Assembly (NCBI GenBank): GCA_013823325.1
Contig: PNLY01000035.1
Coordinates: forward strand, 1-51,258
Length of the DNA: 51,258 nt
Reading direction: 5' to 3'
Source of the DNA: Methylobacterium sp.
GTDB lineage: Bacteria > Pseudomonadota > Alphaproteobacteria > Rhizobiales > Beijerinckiaceae
Below the pieces are notes generated by a model, which searched no databases, had not been told where the DNA came from, and worked only from the letters and a program-made list of their open reading frames with translations. The translations under genes and the position numbers were made by a program. Below are positions 16,874 through 24,715 of the stretch, piece after piece (positions within the stretch are counted from its first letter, which is position 1; every line of letters starts with the position of its first letter).

Positions 16874-17961
16874 GCGCGGTCATCGAGGTCTCCGTGGCGC
16901 ACCGGCTAGGCGCCTTTTCGCTCGATGCCGAATTCGCCTCGGATGGTCGGCTGACGGCGTTGTTCGGGCGCTCCGGCTCGGGCAAGACCTCGCTGGTCAA
17001 CGTGATCTCCGGCCTGATCCGGCCGCAAGCCGGCCGCGTCGTCATCGACGGGCGGGTGATGGTCGACAGCGCCGCCGGCGTCTTCGTGCCCAAGCATAAG
17101 CGCCGCATCGGTTATGTCTTCCAGGAGGCACGGCTCTTCCCGCATCTCTCCGTCAGACAGAACCTGCTTTATGGCCGCTGGTTCGCGCCGCAGGCTGAGG
17201 ATGGCGGCAGCACGCTAGACGACGTGCTCGACCTGCTCGGCATCGGCCATCTCCTGCAAAGGCAGCCGGGCGCGCTCTCCGGCGGCGAGAAGCAGCGCGT
17301 CGCGATCGGCCGCGCTCTGCTCGCCAAGCCACGCCTCCTCCTGATGGACGAGCCGCTCGCCTCACTGGACGAGGAGCGCAAGGCCGAAATCCTGCCCTAT
17401 ATCGAGCGCCTGCGCGACGGCTTCGGCATTCCGATCGTCTATGTCTCGCACTCGATCGCCGAAGTGGCGCGGCTGGCGACGCACCTCGTCATCCTCGGCC
17501 AGGGCAAGGTCTCGATGAGCGGCCCGACCGCCGAATTGATGTCGCGCCCCGACGTGCCGATCCTGTCCACCTCGGCGGAAGCCGGCGCGATCCTCGAGGC
17601 GCGCGTGCTGCGGCATGAGCCGGAGCACGGCCTGACGATCCTGGGGACCGCGGCCGGGCCCTTGCAGATCGCCCGGCGCAACCTGCCGGAAGGGACGGCG
17701 CTGCGCGTGCGCATCCTCGCCAGCGATGTGATGCTCAGCCTGAAACCGCTCGACGGAATCAGCGCCCTCAACGTCCTGCCCGGGCAGGTTTCGGCGATCG
17801 GCGCCCGACATGGCGATGGCGGGGCGCTGGAAGTGCAGCTCGACTGCAACGGCGTCGGCCTGCTCGCCCGCCTCACTGTGAAATCGGCCGAGCAATTGCG
17901 GCTCGCCCCCGGCAGCCCGGTCTATGCGGTGATCAAGAGCGTCTCGATCGATATGCCGTGA
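16870..17961 (+). CDS. modC: Molybdate ABC transporter ATP-binding protein
   Basis: 363 residues, starting at an ATG that overlaps the modB stop (ATGA). Walker A is GRSGSGKT (residues 33-40), Q-loop VFQEARLFPHL, signature LSGGEKQRVAIGRALL, Walker B LLLMDEPLASLD, and H-loop VYVSHSI. The C-terminal 70-80 residues (LNVLPGQVSAIG onward) form a TOBE/Mop domain, as in E. coli ModC. It ends five bases before the stop of the convergent modE-like gene. Confidence 0.95.
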   Translation: MSAVIEVSVAHRLGAFSLDAEFASDGRLTALFGRSGSGKTSLVNVISGLIRPQAGRVVIDGRVMVDSAAGVFVPKHKRRIGYVFQEARLFPHLSVRQNLLYGRWFAPQAEDGGSTLDDVLDLLGIGHLLQRQPGALSGGEKQRVAIGRALLAKPRLLLMDEPLASLDEERKAEILPYIERLRDGFGIPIVYVSHSIAEVARLATHLVILGQGKVSMSGPTAELMSRPDVPILSTSAEAGAILEARVLRHEPEHGLTILGTAAGPLQIARRNLPEGTALRVRILASDVMLSLKPLDGISALNVLPGQVSAIGARHGDGGALEVQLDCNGVGLLARLTVKSAEQLRLAPGSPVYAVIKSVSIDMP

Positions 17962-17965
17962 GCGC

Positions 17966-18364
17966 TCAGGCCTTCTTGCCGGGCTCGCGTATCGGCGCCG
18001 TCGGCGAGACCGCGGCGCGCAAAGCCGCGATCTCGGCGGCCCCCGCCTCCAGCGCCTTCGCTTCGATGGCGCGATAATTGGCGACGATCTCGCGGCCGAG
18101 CGCCGTCAGATGCGCGCCCCCGCCCTTGGCGCCGCCGGGCTGGGCCTCGACCAGCGGCGCGCGGAAGATGCGGTTGAGATCGTCGACCAGCAGCCATGCA
18201 CGGCGATAGGACATCTTCATCGAGCGGCCGGCGGCGGAGATGGAGCCGGTCTCGCCGATCGCCTCCAGGAGTTGCACCTTGCCGGGGCCGAGGCGCCCGC
18301 CCGGCGTGAAGTCGAGCCGGAAGCTGAAGCGCGTCGCCGGCAAGGACTGGTCAGCCTTCGACAA
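17966..18364 (-). CDS. modE: ModE-type regulator reduced to the winged-helix domain
   Basis: About 132 residues of the ModE N-terminal LysR-like winged helix: KVQLLEAIGETGSISAAGRS, MSYRRAWLLVDDLNR, and GGGAHLTALGREIV. The C-terminal pair of molybdate-binding Mop domains of E. coli ModE is missing. The start is probably a TTG with GGGGAG six bases upstream. A TTG ten codons earlier overlaps the previous gene's stop and is also possible. No ATG fits. It presumably binds the ModE box before modA. How it senses molybdate is unclear; the separate Mop protein may do so. It probably forms an operon with the PPOX-family gene upstream. Confidence 0.85.
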   Translation of the reverse strand: MSKADQSLPATRFSFRLDFTPGGRLGPGKVQLLEAIGETGSISAAGRSMKMSYRRAWLLVDDLNRIFRAPLVEAQPGGAKGGGAHLTALGREIVANYRAIEAKALEAGAAEIAALRAAVSPTAPIREPGKKA

Positions 18365-18390
18365 GGTCAGCTCCCCGCGGCCGCTCGCGC

Positions 18391-19023
18391 TCAATAGAGC
18401 CGCGTGCGGTAGGCCTCTTCGAGATTGGCATCGGCCTCGGCGGCATCGACCGCCTTGGTCTGCTCGGCGACGATGCGGCCGAGCGTCGGGAAGCTCGAGC
18501 GCTCGACCTGCGATCCTTGCGCCCAGAGCTTCGAGCGGAGCAGCGCCTTGCCGCAATGGAAATAGGCTTCCTCGACCTCGACGATCAGGCCGAGCTTCGG
18601 CGCCTTCTCCTGCATCGCCATAGGTTCGAGCAGCGCTGCGTCCGTGGTCATCCGCGCCCGTCCGTTGACGCGCAGGGTCTCGTTGATGCCCGGCACGAAG
18701 AAGACCAGGCCGACGCCCGGCGAACTCAGCACGTTCCGGAAGGAATCGATCCGATTGTTGCCGCGCCGGTCGGGAATCAGCAGCGTCCGCTCGTCGAGGA
18801 CCTCGACGAAGCCCGGCCCGTCGCCGCGCGGGCTGGCATCCACGCCGCCCTCGCGATCGGCGGTCGCCAGCACCAGGAAGGGCGAGAGCGCGATGAAGTC
18901 GCGGCAGAACTTGTCGAGCCGATCAAGCACCTTCTTCTGCACGACAAGCGATTCTTCGCCGACGATCGCGCGCAGCTGGCCTGCATCATCGACCGTCGTG
19001 CCCGGCTTCCCGGCTAGCGTCAT
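18391..19023 (-). CDS. Pyridoxamine 5'-phosphate oxidase-family FMN-binding protein
   Basis: 210 residues starting at the ATG after GGGAG. The split-barrel flavin-binding fold is visible in PFLVLATADREGGVDASPRG and LLIPDRRGNNRIDSFRNVL, then VGLVFFVPGINETLRVNG, the pattern of the general PPOX/FMN-split-barrel group. It is not the PdxH enzyme itself. It may reduce or oxidise a small substrate, unknown. Its stop overlaps a possible start of the modE-like gene, but a shared function with molybdenum uptake is not evident. Confidence 0.82.
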   Translation of the reverse strand: MTLAGKPGTTVDDAGQLRAIVGEESLVVQKKVLDRLDKFCRDFIALSPFLVLATADREGGVDASPRGDGPGFVEVLDERTLLIPDRRGNNRIDSFRNVLSSPGVGLVFFVPGINETLRVNGRARMTTDAALLEPMAMQEKAPKLGLIVEVEEAYFHCGKALLRSKLWAQGSQVERSSFPTLGRIVAEQTKAVDAAEADANLEEAYRTRLY

Positions 19024-19095
19024 CGCAATCTCCCTCGCCGACTCCCGGCGCATTCGCACCTGGACAATCCTGATTAGCCGTTTTCACCAATCCAA

Positions 19096-19200
19096 GTCAT
19101 CCCGGACGGAGCGCCACGGAGATCCGGGATCCATGCCTGAACCTCTTTCGGAAAGGCTCGGGAATGGGTCTCGGGTCTCCCTGCGGTCGCCCGGGACGAC
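19096..19200. repeat. Dispersed intergenic inverted repeat, type A
   Basis: About 105 bases forming an imperfect inverted repeat. The left arm begins GTCATCCCGGACGGAGCGC and the right arm ends GCGGTCGCCCGGGACGAC, with GGAGATCCGGGATCC facing GGGTCTCGGGTCTCC inside. It lies in the gap upstream of the PPOX-family gene and downstream of the dehydrogenase gene. Elements of this look (GTC-TCCCGG ends) are common intergenic repeats in Hyphomicrobiales genomes. Only one copy is in this window. Confidence 0.65.
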
Positions 19201-19226
19201 CAGAATGGGAAAACCGGGGCGAAGCA

Positions 19227-20054
19227 TCAGGTGATCCGCCGGACGCTGTCGGCGATCTCCTGCGGCTCGAACAGGCGCTTCCAGTCCGGCCGGAGGATCG
19301 TCTCCTTGCCGAAGACGATCGCCTTGTTGCAGGCGTCGGAGAACACGCCCTGGACCTCGCCGAAGGTCACTGCCGCCAGGATGTTCATGTGGCCGAGCAG
19401 GAAGTCGCGCGCCGCCTCGCGCGGCACGCCGCGGGCGATCGCCTCCTCCATCGCCTCGCGCATCGCGTCGAGCAGCGTGGCGCAGACGGTTTCCGACAGG
19501 CCGGGCTCGAGGATCGCCATCTGCTCGACGGTGACGCGGTGCGAGCGCATCACCGGCGCCCAGATCACCCGCGCCACCTCTTCGCCAACCGCGTAATGCG
19601 CCTCCGGCCCCTGCATGAGCGCGTTGACGATATGCTGCTTCGCCGCGATGCCGCCGAAATGGTCGGCGCGCGCAGCCTCGTCAGTCTCGTCGTTGAAGAT
19701 CGGCGGATGGCAGGGATGGGTGACGAAATAGGTGATGTCGGCACGCTCGGGCAGATGGCCGGCATTGGGCGCGGCGGCGTCGAGGATGACGACGATGGTC
19801 CCGGCCGCCAGCTTCGGCACGAGATCTGCCGCCACCGCGCCGACGGCGGTGTCCGGCACCGCGAGGATCACGACGTCCGCCCCCTCGATCGCCATATCCG
19901 GCTCGATGCAGTCCGCACCGAAGGCCTCACGAATGCGATCCTGTCCGGCCGGGCTGATCTCGACATGGCGGGTCTCGAAGCGCGAGCGGGCGAGATTGCG
20001 GCCGAGCCGCATGCCCATCTTGCCGCCGGCACCGAACAGTGCGACCACCGTCAT
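19227..20054 (-). CDS. NAD(P)-binding oxidoreductase with phosphogluconate-dehydrogenase-like C-terminal domain
   Basis: 275 residues starting at the ATG with GGGAGG upstream. Residues 1-120 are a Rossmann domain with VALFGAGGKMG and VVILAVPDTAVGAV. The C-terminal helical domain (GPEAHYAVGEEVARVIWAPV, LLGHMNILAAVTFGEV) looks like the PGDH_C type seen in uncharacterised sugar-acid dehydrogenases and, as I recall, in D-apionate oxidoisomerase (ApnO). It diverges from the CoA-transferase gene with a perfect palindrome in the shared promoter, so it probably belongs to the GntR-controlled catabolic regulon. Substrate unknown. Confidence 0.75.
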   Translation of the reverse strand: MTVVALFGAGGKMGMRLGRNLARSRFETRHVEISPAGQDRIREAFGADCIEPDMAIEGADVVILAVPDTAVGAVAADLVPKLAAGTIVVILDAAAPNAGHLPERADITYFVTHPCHPPIFNDETDEAARADHFGGIAAKQHIVNALMQGPEAHYAVGEEVARVIWAPVMRSHRVTVEQMAILEPGLSETVCATLLDAMREAMEEAIARGVPREAARDFLLGHMNILAAVTFGEVQGVFSDACNKAIVFGKETILRPDWKRLFEPQEIADSVRRIT

Positions 20055-20189
20055 CGTTGTCCTCCCGCATCCGCGCGTCCGCTGCCGACGCTGTCCGACA
20101 AGCTCGCAGGGCTTTCTGCCGGACGTCAACGCCCGTGTTCCGCGACTCGCCAGCTCCCGTTGTCCGGCTGGCGCATAGGGTGCCCGCCG

Positions 20190-20205
20190 ATCTTGCATGC
20201 AAGAT
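20190..20205. promoter_or_regulatory. GntR-type operator palindrome (site A)
   Basis: A perfect 16-base palindrome, ATCTTGCATGCAAGAT, in the divergent promoter between the PGDH-like gene and the CoA-transferase gene. The core TTGCATGCAA matches the palindrome in front of the GntR gene at 23.92 kb. Confidence 0.65.
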
Positions 20206-20216
20206 GGCATCAAAGA

Positions 20217-20245
20217 TTGACGCCTCGGGATGATGACGGGATAGT
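20217..20245 (+). promoter_or_regulatory. Candidate promoter of the CoA-transferase operon
   Basis: TTGACG and GATAGT with 17-base spacing, just downstream of palindrome A and 31 bases before the CoA-transferase start codon. The -10 box is weak. Confidence 0.35.
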
Positions 20246-20275
20246 CGGCGCCCTCTGACACGCATCCGGATCATC

Positions 20276-21469
20276 ATGCCTCGCCCGACGCCGTCCACTG
20301 CCCTCGAACGCCTGCGCGTGCTAGACCTGACGCGCGTGCGCGCCGGTCCGACCTGTGCCCGCATCTTCGCCGATTTCGGCGCCGACGTGATCAAGATCGA
20401 AAGCCCGCCGGGGCTCGATCCGAACGAGAACATGAGCGGGCCGCGGCATGGCTACGACATGCAGAACCTGCACCGGAACAAGCGCTCGCTGACGCTCAAC
20501 CTGAAGACCGAATCCGGCAAGGCGATCCTGCGCAGGCTGATCGCCGATGCCGACCTCCTGGTCGAGAACTTCCGGCCGGATGTGAAGGAGCGGCTCGGAC
20601 TGGATTTCGAGACCCTGCACCAGCTCAATCCCCGCCTGATCCTGGTTTCGATCTCGGGCTTCGGCCAGAGCGGGCCCTATCGCCTGCGCGCCGGCTTCGA
20701 CCAGATCGCCCAGGGCATGGGCGGGATGATGTCGGTCACCGGCCTGCCCGGCCAGGGTCCGGTGCGCGCCGGCATCGCCGTCGCCGATTCCGCCGCCGGC
20801 CTCTATGGCGCGATTGGCGCGCTGGTCGCGCTGCAGGAACGCACCGTCTCGGGCAAGGGGCAATGGGTCCAGACCTCGCTGCTCGAGGCCCAGATCGGGA
20901 TGATGGACTTCCAGGTCGCGCGCTATCTGGTCGAGGGCAAGGTGCCGCCGCAAGCCGGCAACGACCACCCCTATGCGACGCCGATGGGCGTCTATGCGAC
21001 CCGCGACGGCCACATCAATCTCGGCGTCGGCGCCGAAGGGCACTGGCGCTCCTTCTGCGGCGCGCTCGGCCGGCCGGAGCTCGCGACCGACCCACGCTAT
21101 GACAGCGTGGAGAAGCGCTTCGCGGCCCGTCCGGAGCTGCGCGTGCTGATCGAGGAGATCATGTCGACGCAGGACAGCGCCTATTGGCTCGACGCCTGCG
21201 AAAAGGCCTCGGTGCCAGCCGGGCCGATCTATACGGTCGACGCCGTCTTCGATGATCCGCAGGTGCAGCACCTCGGCATTGCGCAGCCGATCAGTCATCC
21301 CGCGATCGGTGACATCCGCGTCGTCGGCCAGCCCGTCAGCCTGTCGCGTACGCCGGCCAGCATCGCGACGCCGACGCCGGACGCAGGCGACCACAACCTC
21401 GAAATCCTCACCGAGCTCGGCTTCGACGAGGCGGCCATCGCCGGCCTCAAGGCCGAAGGCGCGATCTGA
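20276..21469 (+). CDS. Family III CoA-transferase (CaiB/BaiF)
   Basis: 397 residues, a usual length for the family, which moves CoA between carboxylic acids through an aspartyl-CoA anhydride. Visible are VLDLTRVRAGPTCARIFADFGADVIKIE split across the N-terminal Rossmann half, NKRSLTLNLK, the catalytic Asp in GIAVADSAAGLYGA (D171), and the C-terminal PQVQHLGIAQPI. First gene of a three-gene unit with enoyl-CoA hydratase and a hydroxyacid dehydrogenase, which suggests CoA activation and degradation of an organic acid. The acid is not identifiable from sequence alone. Confidence 0.92.
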   Translation: MPRPTPSTALERLRVLDLTRVRAGPTCARIFADFGADVIKIESPPGLDPNENMSGPRHGYDMQNLHRNKRSLTLNLKTESGKAILRRLIADADLLVENFRPDVKERLGLDFETLHQLNPRLILVSISGFGQSGPYRLRAGFDQIAQGMGGMMSVTGLPGQGPVRAGIAVADSAAGLYGAIGALVALQERTVSGKGQWVQTSLLEAQIGMMDFQVARYLVEGKVPPQAGNDHPYATPMGVYATRDGHINLGVGAEGHWRSFCGALGRPELATDPRYDSVEKRFAARPELRVLIEEIMSTQDSAYWLDACEKASVPAGPIYTVDAVFDDPQVQHLGIAQPISHPAIGDIRVVGQPVSLSRTPASIATPTPDAGDHNLEILTELGFDEAAIAGLKAEGAI

Positions 21470-21479
21470 AAGGCATCCG

Positions 21480-22262
21480 ATGAACGACGAGATCCTCTAC
21501 GACGTCGCCGATGGCGTCGGCACCGTCACGCTCAACCGGCCGCAGGCGCGCAACGCCCTGACCTTCGCCATGTATGAGGGGCTGGCCGAGATTTTGGGCA
21601 ATCCCGAAAAGCACGGCGCGCCAAAAGTGTTCGTCGTCACCGGCGCCGGCGAAAAGGCCTTCGCCGCCGGCACCGACATCTCCCAGTTCCGCGAGTTCAA
21701 GACGGCGGAAGACGCCCTCGCCTATGAGAACCGGATCGAGCGGGTGATCACGACGATCGAGAGCTGCCCGGTGCCGACCATCGCAGCGATCGCCGGCGCG
21801 GTGACCGGCGGCGGCGCGGCGATCGCCTGCGCCTGCGATCTGCGGATCGCGACGCAATCGGCCCGCTTCGGCTTCCCGGTGGCGCGCACGCTCGGCAACT
21901 GCCTGTCGATGGCGAATTATGCCCGGCTCGCCAGCCTGCTCGGCCCGGCCCGCGTCAAGGACATCATCTTCACCGCCAGGCTGGTCGAGGCCGAGGAAGG
22001 CCATCGCATCGGCCTCTACAACGAGCTCGTCGCCGACCATGCCGCACTGATGGCCCGGGTGAAGGAGCTGGCTGAAACGATCCGCGGCCATGCGCCCTTG
22101 ACCATGCGGGCCACCAAGGAGGCCCTGCGCCGGCTCACGGCGGCAACGAGCGCTCATGTCGACGGCGATGACCTCGTCACCCTCTGCTACACCAGCGCCG
22201 ATTTCCGCGAGGGCATGGAAGCCTTCCTCGGCAAGCGCACGCCGAACTGGCAGGGCAAATGA
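21480..22262 (+). CDS. Enoyl-CoA hydratase/isomerase family protein
   Basis: 260 residues of the crotonase fold. The start is the ATG ten bases after the CoA-transferase stop, with AAAGG upstream. The frame is open earlier but overlaps the previous gene. Crotonase signatures are VTLNRPQARNALTF, the oxyanion-hole regions AFAAGTDISQF and GAVTGGGAAIACACDLRIA. The usual hydratase Glu pair is not obvious in the second half, so a hydrolase, lyase or isomerase reaction is possible. Its stop overlaps the next start (ATGA). Confidence 0.9.
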   Translation: MNDEILYDVADGVGTVTLNRPQARNALTFAMYEGLAEILGNPEKHGAPKVFVVTGAGEKAFAAGTDISQFREFKTAEDALAYENRIERVITTIESCPVPTIAAIAGAVTGGGAAIACACDLRIATQSARFGFPVARTLGNCLSMANYARLASLLGPARVKDIIFTARLVEAEEGHRIGLYNELVADHAALMARVKELAETIRGHAPLTMRATKEALRRLTAATSAHVDGDDLVTLCYTSADFREGMEAFLGKRTPNWQGK

Positions 22263-23143
22263 GCGAGACCATCGGCTTCATCGGCCTCGGGCTGATGGGC
22301 GCGGGCTTCTGCAAGCGCCTGATCGCGACCGGCCGCCGCGTCGTCGGCTACGATCTCGACCCGGCCCGGCGGGCTGAAGCCGAGGCGCTCGGCGTCGCCC
22401 TCGCCGCCTCTCCGGCGGAAGTGGCCGAGCGCGCCAATCCCGTCTGCATCGCGGTGACCACCACCAAGGCGGTGCAGGCGGTGATCAGCGGCGAGAGCGG
22501 CATCCTCTCGGCGAAGCCGAAGCCCGGCGCCATCGTCATCGATTTCTCGACCACCGAGATCGGCGTGACCAAGGCGCTCGCTGCGACGCTGACTGAGGCC
22601 GGCATCGGCTTCATCGACGCGCCCGTCTCGGGCGGCCCACCGGCAGCGGAAGCGGGCAAGCTCGCGATCATGGCCGGCGGTACGCCGGAGGCGATCGCGG
22701 CGGTGCGGCCGCTGGCCGAGAGCCTCGGCCTCTTCACCCATATGGGCGCGGTCGGCGCCGGCCAGGCGACCAAGCTGGTCAACCAGGCGCTGTGCCTGAC
22801 CAACTACGTCGTCGTGGCGGAATCGCTGCGGCTCGCCGAGGCCTATGGCGTAGATGCCGACAAGATCCCGGCGGCGCTGGCGCCCGGCCTCGGCAATTCG
22901 GCGGTGCTGCAGGCGATGATGCCGCGCATGGTCGCGCGCGATTTCGCGCCAAAGGGCTATGCCCGCCAGGTGCTGAAGGATCTGGAGATGCTGATGGAGG
23001 CCGGGCGCGAGCAGCATTTGGCCATGCCGATGGTCGCCCAGGCGACGACGCTCTACCGGATGCTGGTCGCGCAGGGCGATAGCGAGCTCGACGCGATCGC
23101 GGTGTTGAAGCTGCTGCCAGAGGTCGAGCAGGCGCCGCACTGA
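22259..23143 (+). CDS. NAD(P)-dependent beta-hydroxyacid dehydrogenase (3-hydroxyisobutyrate dehydrogenase family)
   Basis: 294 residues. GFIGLGLMGAGFCKRL (residues 6-21) is the nucleotide-binding motif. DAPVSGGPPAAEAGKLAIMAGG is the substrate-binding signature, and K172 in TKLVNQ is the catalytic lysine of the family. It overlaps the hydratase stop by four bases and ends the three-gene unit, facing the GntR gene seven bases away. It probably oxidises or reduces the hydroxyacid made by the upstream enzymes. Confidence 0.92.
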   Translation: MSETIGFIGLGLMGAGFCKRLIATGRRVVGYDLDPARRAEAEALGVALAASPAEVAERANPVCIAVTTTKAVQAVISGESGILSAKPKPGAIVIDFSTTEIGVTKALAATLTEAGIGFIDAPVSGGPPAAEAGKLAIMAGGTPEAIAAVRPLAESLGLFTHMGAVGAGQATKLVNQALCLTNYVVVAESLRLAEAYGVDADKIPAALAPGLGNSAVLQAMMPRMVARDFAPKGYARQVLKDLEMLMEAGREQHLAMPMVAQATTLYRMLVAQGDSELDAIAVLKLLPEVEQAPH

Positions 23144-23150
23144 CCTGCGA

Positions 23151-23885
23151 TCAGGCGCTGTCCGGCTTGGCCGCCTTGTCCTTCAGCGCTGCGACGAGGC
23201 CGGAGAGGCCATTGCGGACGTGCTCGCGCAGGCGCTGGCTCGCCAGCGCGGCATCGCCGGCGGTGAGCGCCGCCAGGATCTGCTCATGCTCCTGGATCGC
23301 CATCTTCCAGCGCTTCGGCCAGAGGTTCGAGGAGTAGCGGGCGCGGTCGACCCGGAGCGCCAGCAATTCCCAGATCCAGAGCAGCACGGGATTGCCGGCG
23401 AGTTCGATGATGCGGCGATGGAAGGCCTTGTTGGCCTCGAAATAGCCCGGCAGCTCATCGCGGGTGTGATGCAGCATCATCCTGTAATGCAGCATGCCGA
23501 TCTCGGCGACCGCCTCCTCGGTGGCGCGCGCCGCGGCGAGCTCGCCGGCCAAGCCCTCGATCGTCGAGACGACATCGATCAGCGCTTCGATCTCGCCGAC
23601 ATCGAGCTCGGCGACTACCGAGGACTTGTTCGGCAGCGCGCGCAGCAGGCCGTCCTGGGTCAGCGTCTTGATCGCCTCGCGGACGGGCGTGCGGGATACG
23701 CCGAGCTGCAGGCAGAGCTCGCGCTCATTGAGCTTGGCGCCCGGCGCCAGCGCGCCGGTGACGATCAGATTGCGCAGCTTGGCGACCGTGCTGCCGTGCA
23801 AGGCGCCCTTGCGCCGGCCCGGCTCGGGCTGCGGAACCTGAGCGAGAAGCGCTGCGAGCGGGGTCGTGTCGGCCGGACTATCCAT
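23151..23885 (-). CDS. GntR-family regulator with FCD ligand-binding domain
   Basis: 244 residues. The winged helix at roughly residues 30-95 includes LCLQLGVSRTPVREAIKTL, then the all-helical FCD domain with the metal/ligand positions in FHRRIIELAGNP and HEQILAALTAGD. FCD regulators usually bind short organic acids and repress adjacent catabolic operons. It is convergent with the dehydrogenase unit and divergent from the cyclase gene. A near-perfect 20-base palindrome lies 38 bases before its start, and related sites lie before two other units, so it is the likely common regulator. Confidence 0.9.
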   Translation of the reverse strand: MDSPADTTPLAALLAQVPQPEPGRRKGALHGSTVAKLRNLIVTGALAPGAKLNERELCLQLGVSRTPVREAIKTLTQDGLLRALPNKSSVVAELDVGEIEALIDVVSTIEGLAGELAAARATEEAVAEIGMLHYRMMLHHTRDELPGYFEANKAFHRRIIELAGNPVLLWIWELLALRVDRARYSSNLWPKRWKMAIQEHEQILAALTAGDAALASQRLREHVRNGLSGLVAALKDKAAKPDSA

Positions 23886-23923
23886 GGCTCCCTGTATATC
23901 GCGCGGCCGGCCCGCTGTCGAAA

Positions 23924-23943
23924 AATTCTTGCATACAAGAATT
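23924..23943. promoter_or_regulatory. GntR-type operator palindrome (site B)
   Basis: Perfect 8-base arms, AATTCTTG and CAAGAATT, around CATA, midway between the GntR gene and the divergent cyclase gene. The core TTGCATACAA is nearly identical to site A. It would allow autoregulation and control of the cyclase unit. Confidence 0.7.
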
Positions 23944-24004
23944 CAGAGACCTAGAACGGAGCCGCCGGCCAGCCGGCATCCCTTTCCGCAATCCGGACAG
24001 CGCC

Positions 24005-24676
24005 ATGCACATCGTCGACCTTTCCATGCCGATCGCGCCGCATTTCCGCTGGCCGGTGGAGCTTTCGATCAAGGGCGACATAGCGGCGGGTGACCAGTTC
24101 CGGGTCTCGAAGATCAACGGCCCCTGCCATGGCTTCTCGCATGTCGATGCGCCCGCGCATTTCGTCGCCGGCGCGCCGACGATCGAGGCGACGCCGCTCA
24201 ACCGGGTGGTCGGCCCGTGCCGCGTGCTCGACTTGAGCCAGCGCCCCGCCAATGAGCCGATCGGCCCCGAGCATCTTGCCGCCGCCGATCCCGGCGGAGC
24301 CGATGGCGAAATCCTGCTGCTGGCGACGCAGTGGAACGACCGGCGGGATTACAACGACAAGAGCTTCTGGACTGAAGCGCCCTGGCTGACGCTGGAAGCG
24401 GTGCAATGGCTGGCGCAGCGCAAGCCGAGCGCCGTCGCCTTCGACTTCCCGCAGGACTATCCGATCCGCCTGCTCCTCGAAGGCAAGGAAGTGCCCAAGC
24501 CCGAGCATGTCACCCACCATGTCCTGCTCAGCCATGGCGTCACGCTGATCGAATACGTCGTCAACACCAGCAAGCTCACGGCGCCGCGCAACCTGTTCTC
24601 GGCGGCGCCGCTGCTGATCCCGAACGCCGACGGCGCTCCCGCCCGCATCTACGCCATCGAGGGCCTGCCGGTCTGA
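24005..24676 (+). CDS. Cyclase-family (kynurenine-formamidase-like) metal hydrolase
   Basis: 223 residues of the PF04199 fold, which hydrolyses formamides, lactones or similar bonds using two metals. The metal signature reads HGFSHVDAPAHF (residues 42-53). The usual form is HxGTHxDxPxHF, so H42, H46, D48 and H52 are kept, but the Gly-Thr pair is replaced by Phe-Ser. A second ligand region is VTHHVLLSHGVTLIEYV. It starts the unit downstream of the GntR operator and is followed after 39 bases by the SAF-domain oxidoreductase. Substrate unknown. Confidence 0.85.
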   Translation: MHIVDLSMPIAPHFRWPVELSIKGDIAAGDQFRVSKINGPCHGFSHVDAPAHFVAGAPTIEATPLNRVVGPCRVLDLSQRPANEPIGPEHLAAADPGGADGEILLLATQWNDRRDYNDKSFWTEAPWLTLEAVQWLAQRKPSAVAFDFPQDYPIRLLLEGKEVPKPEHVTHHVLLSHGVTLIEYVVNTSKLTAPRNLFSAAPLLIPNADGAPARIYAIEGLPV

Positions 24677-24715
24677 CGACCGCCACCCTGCCTTGCTCGA
24701 ACGAAAGCGACCCCA

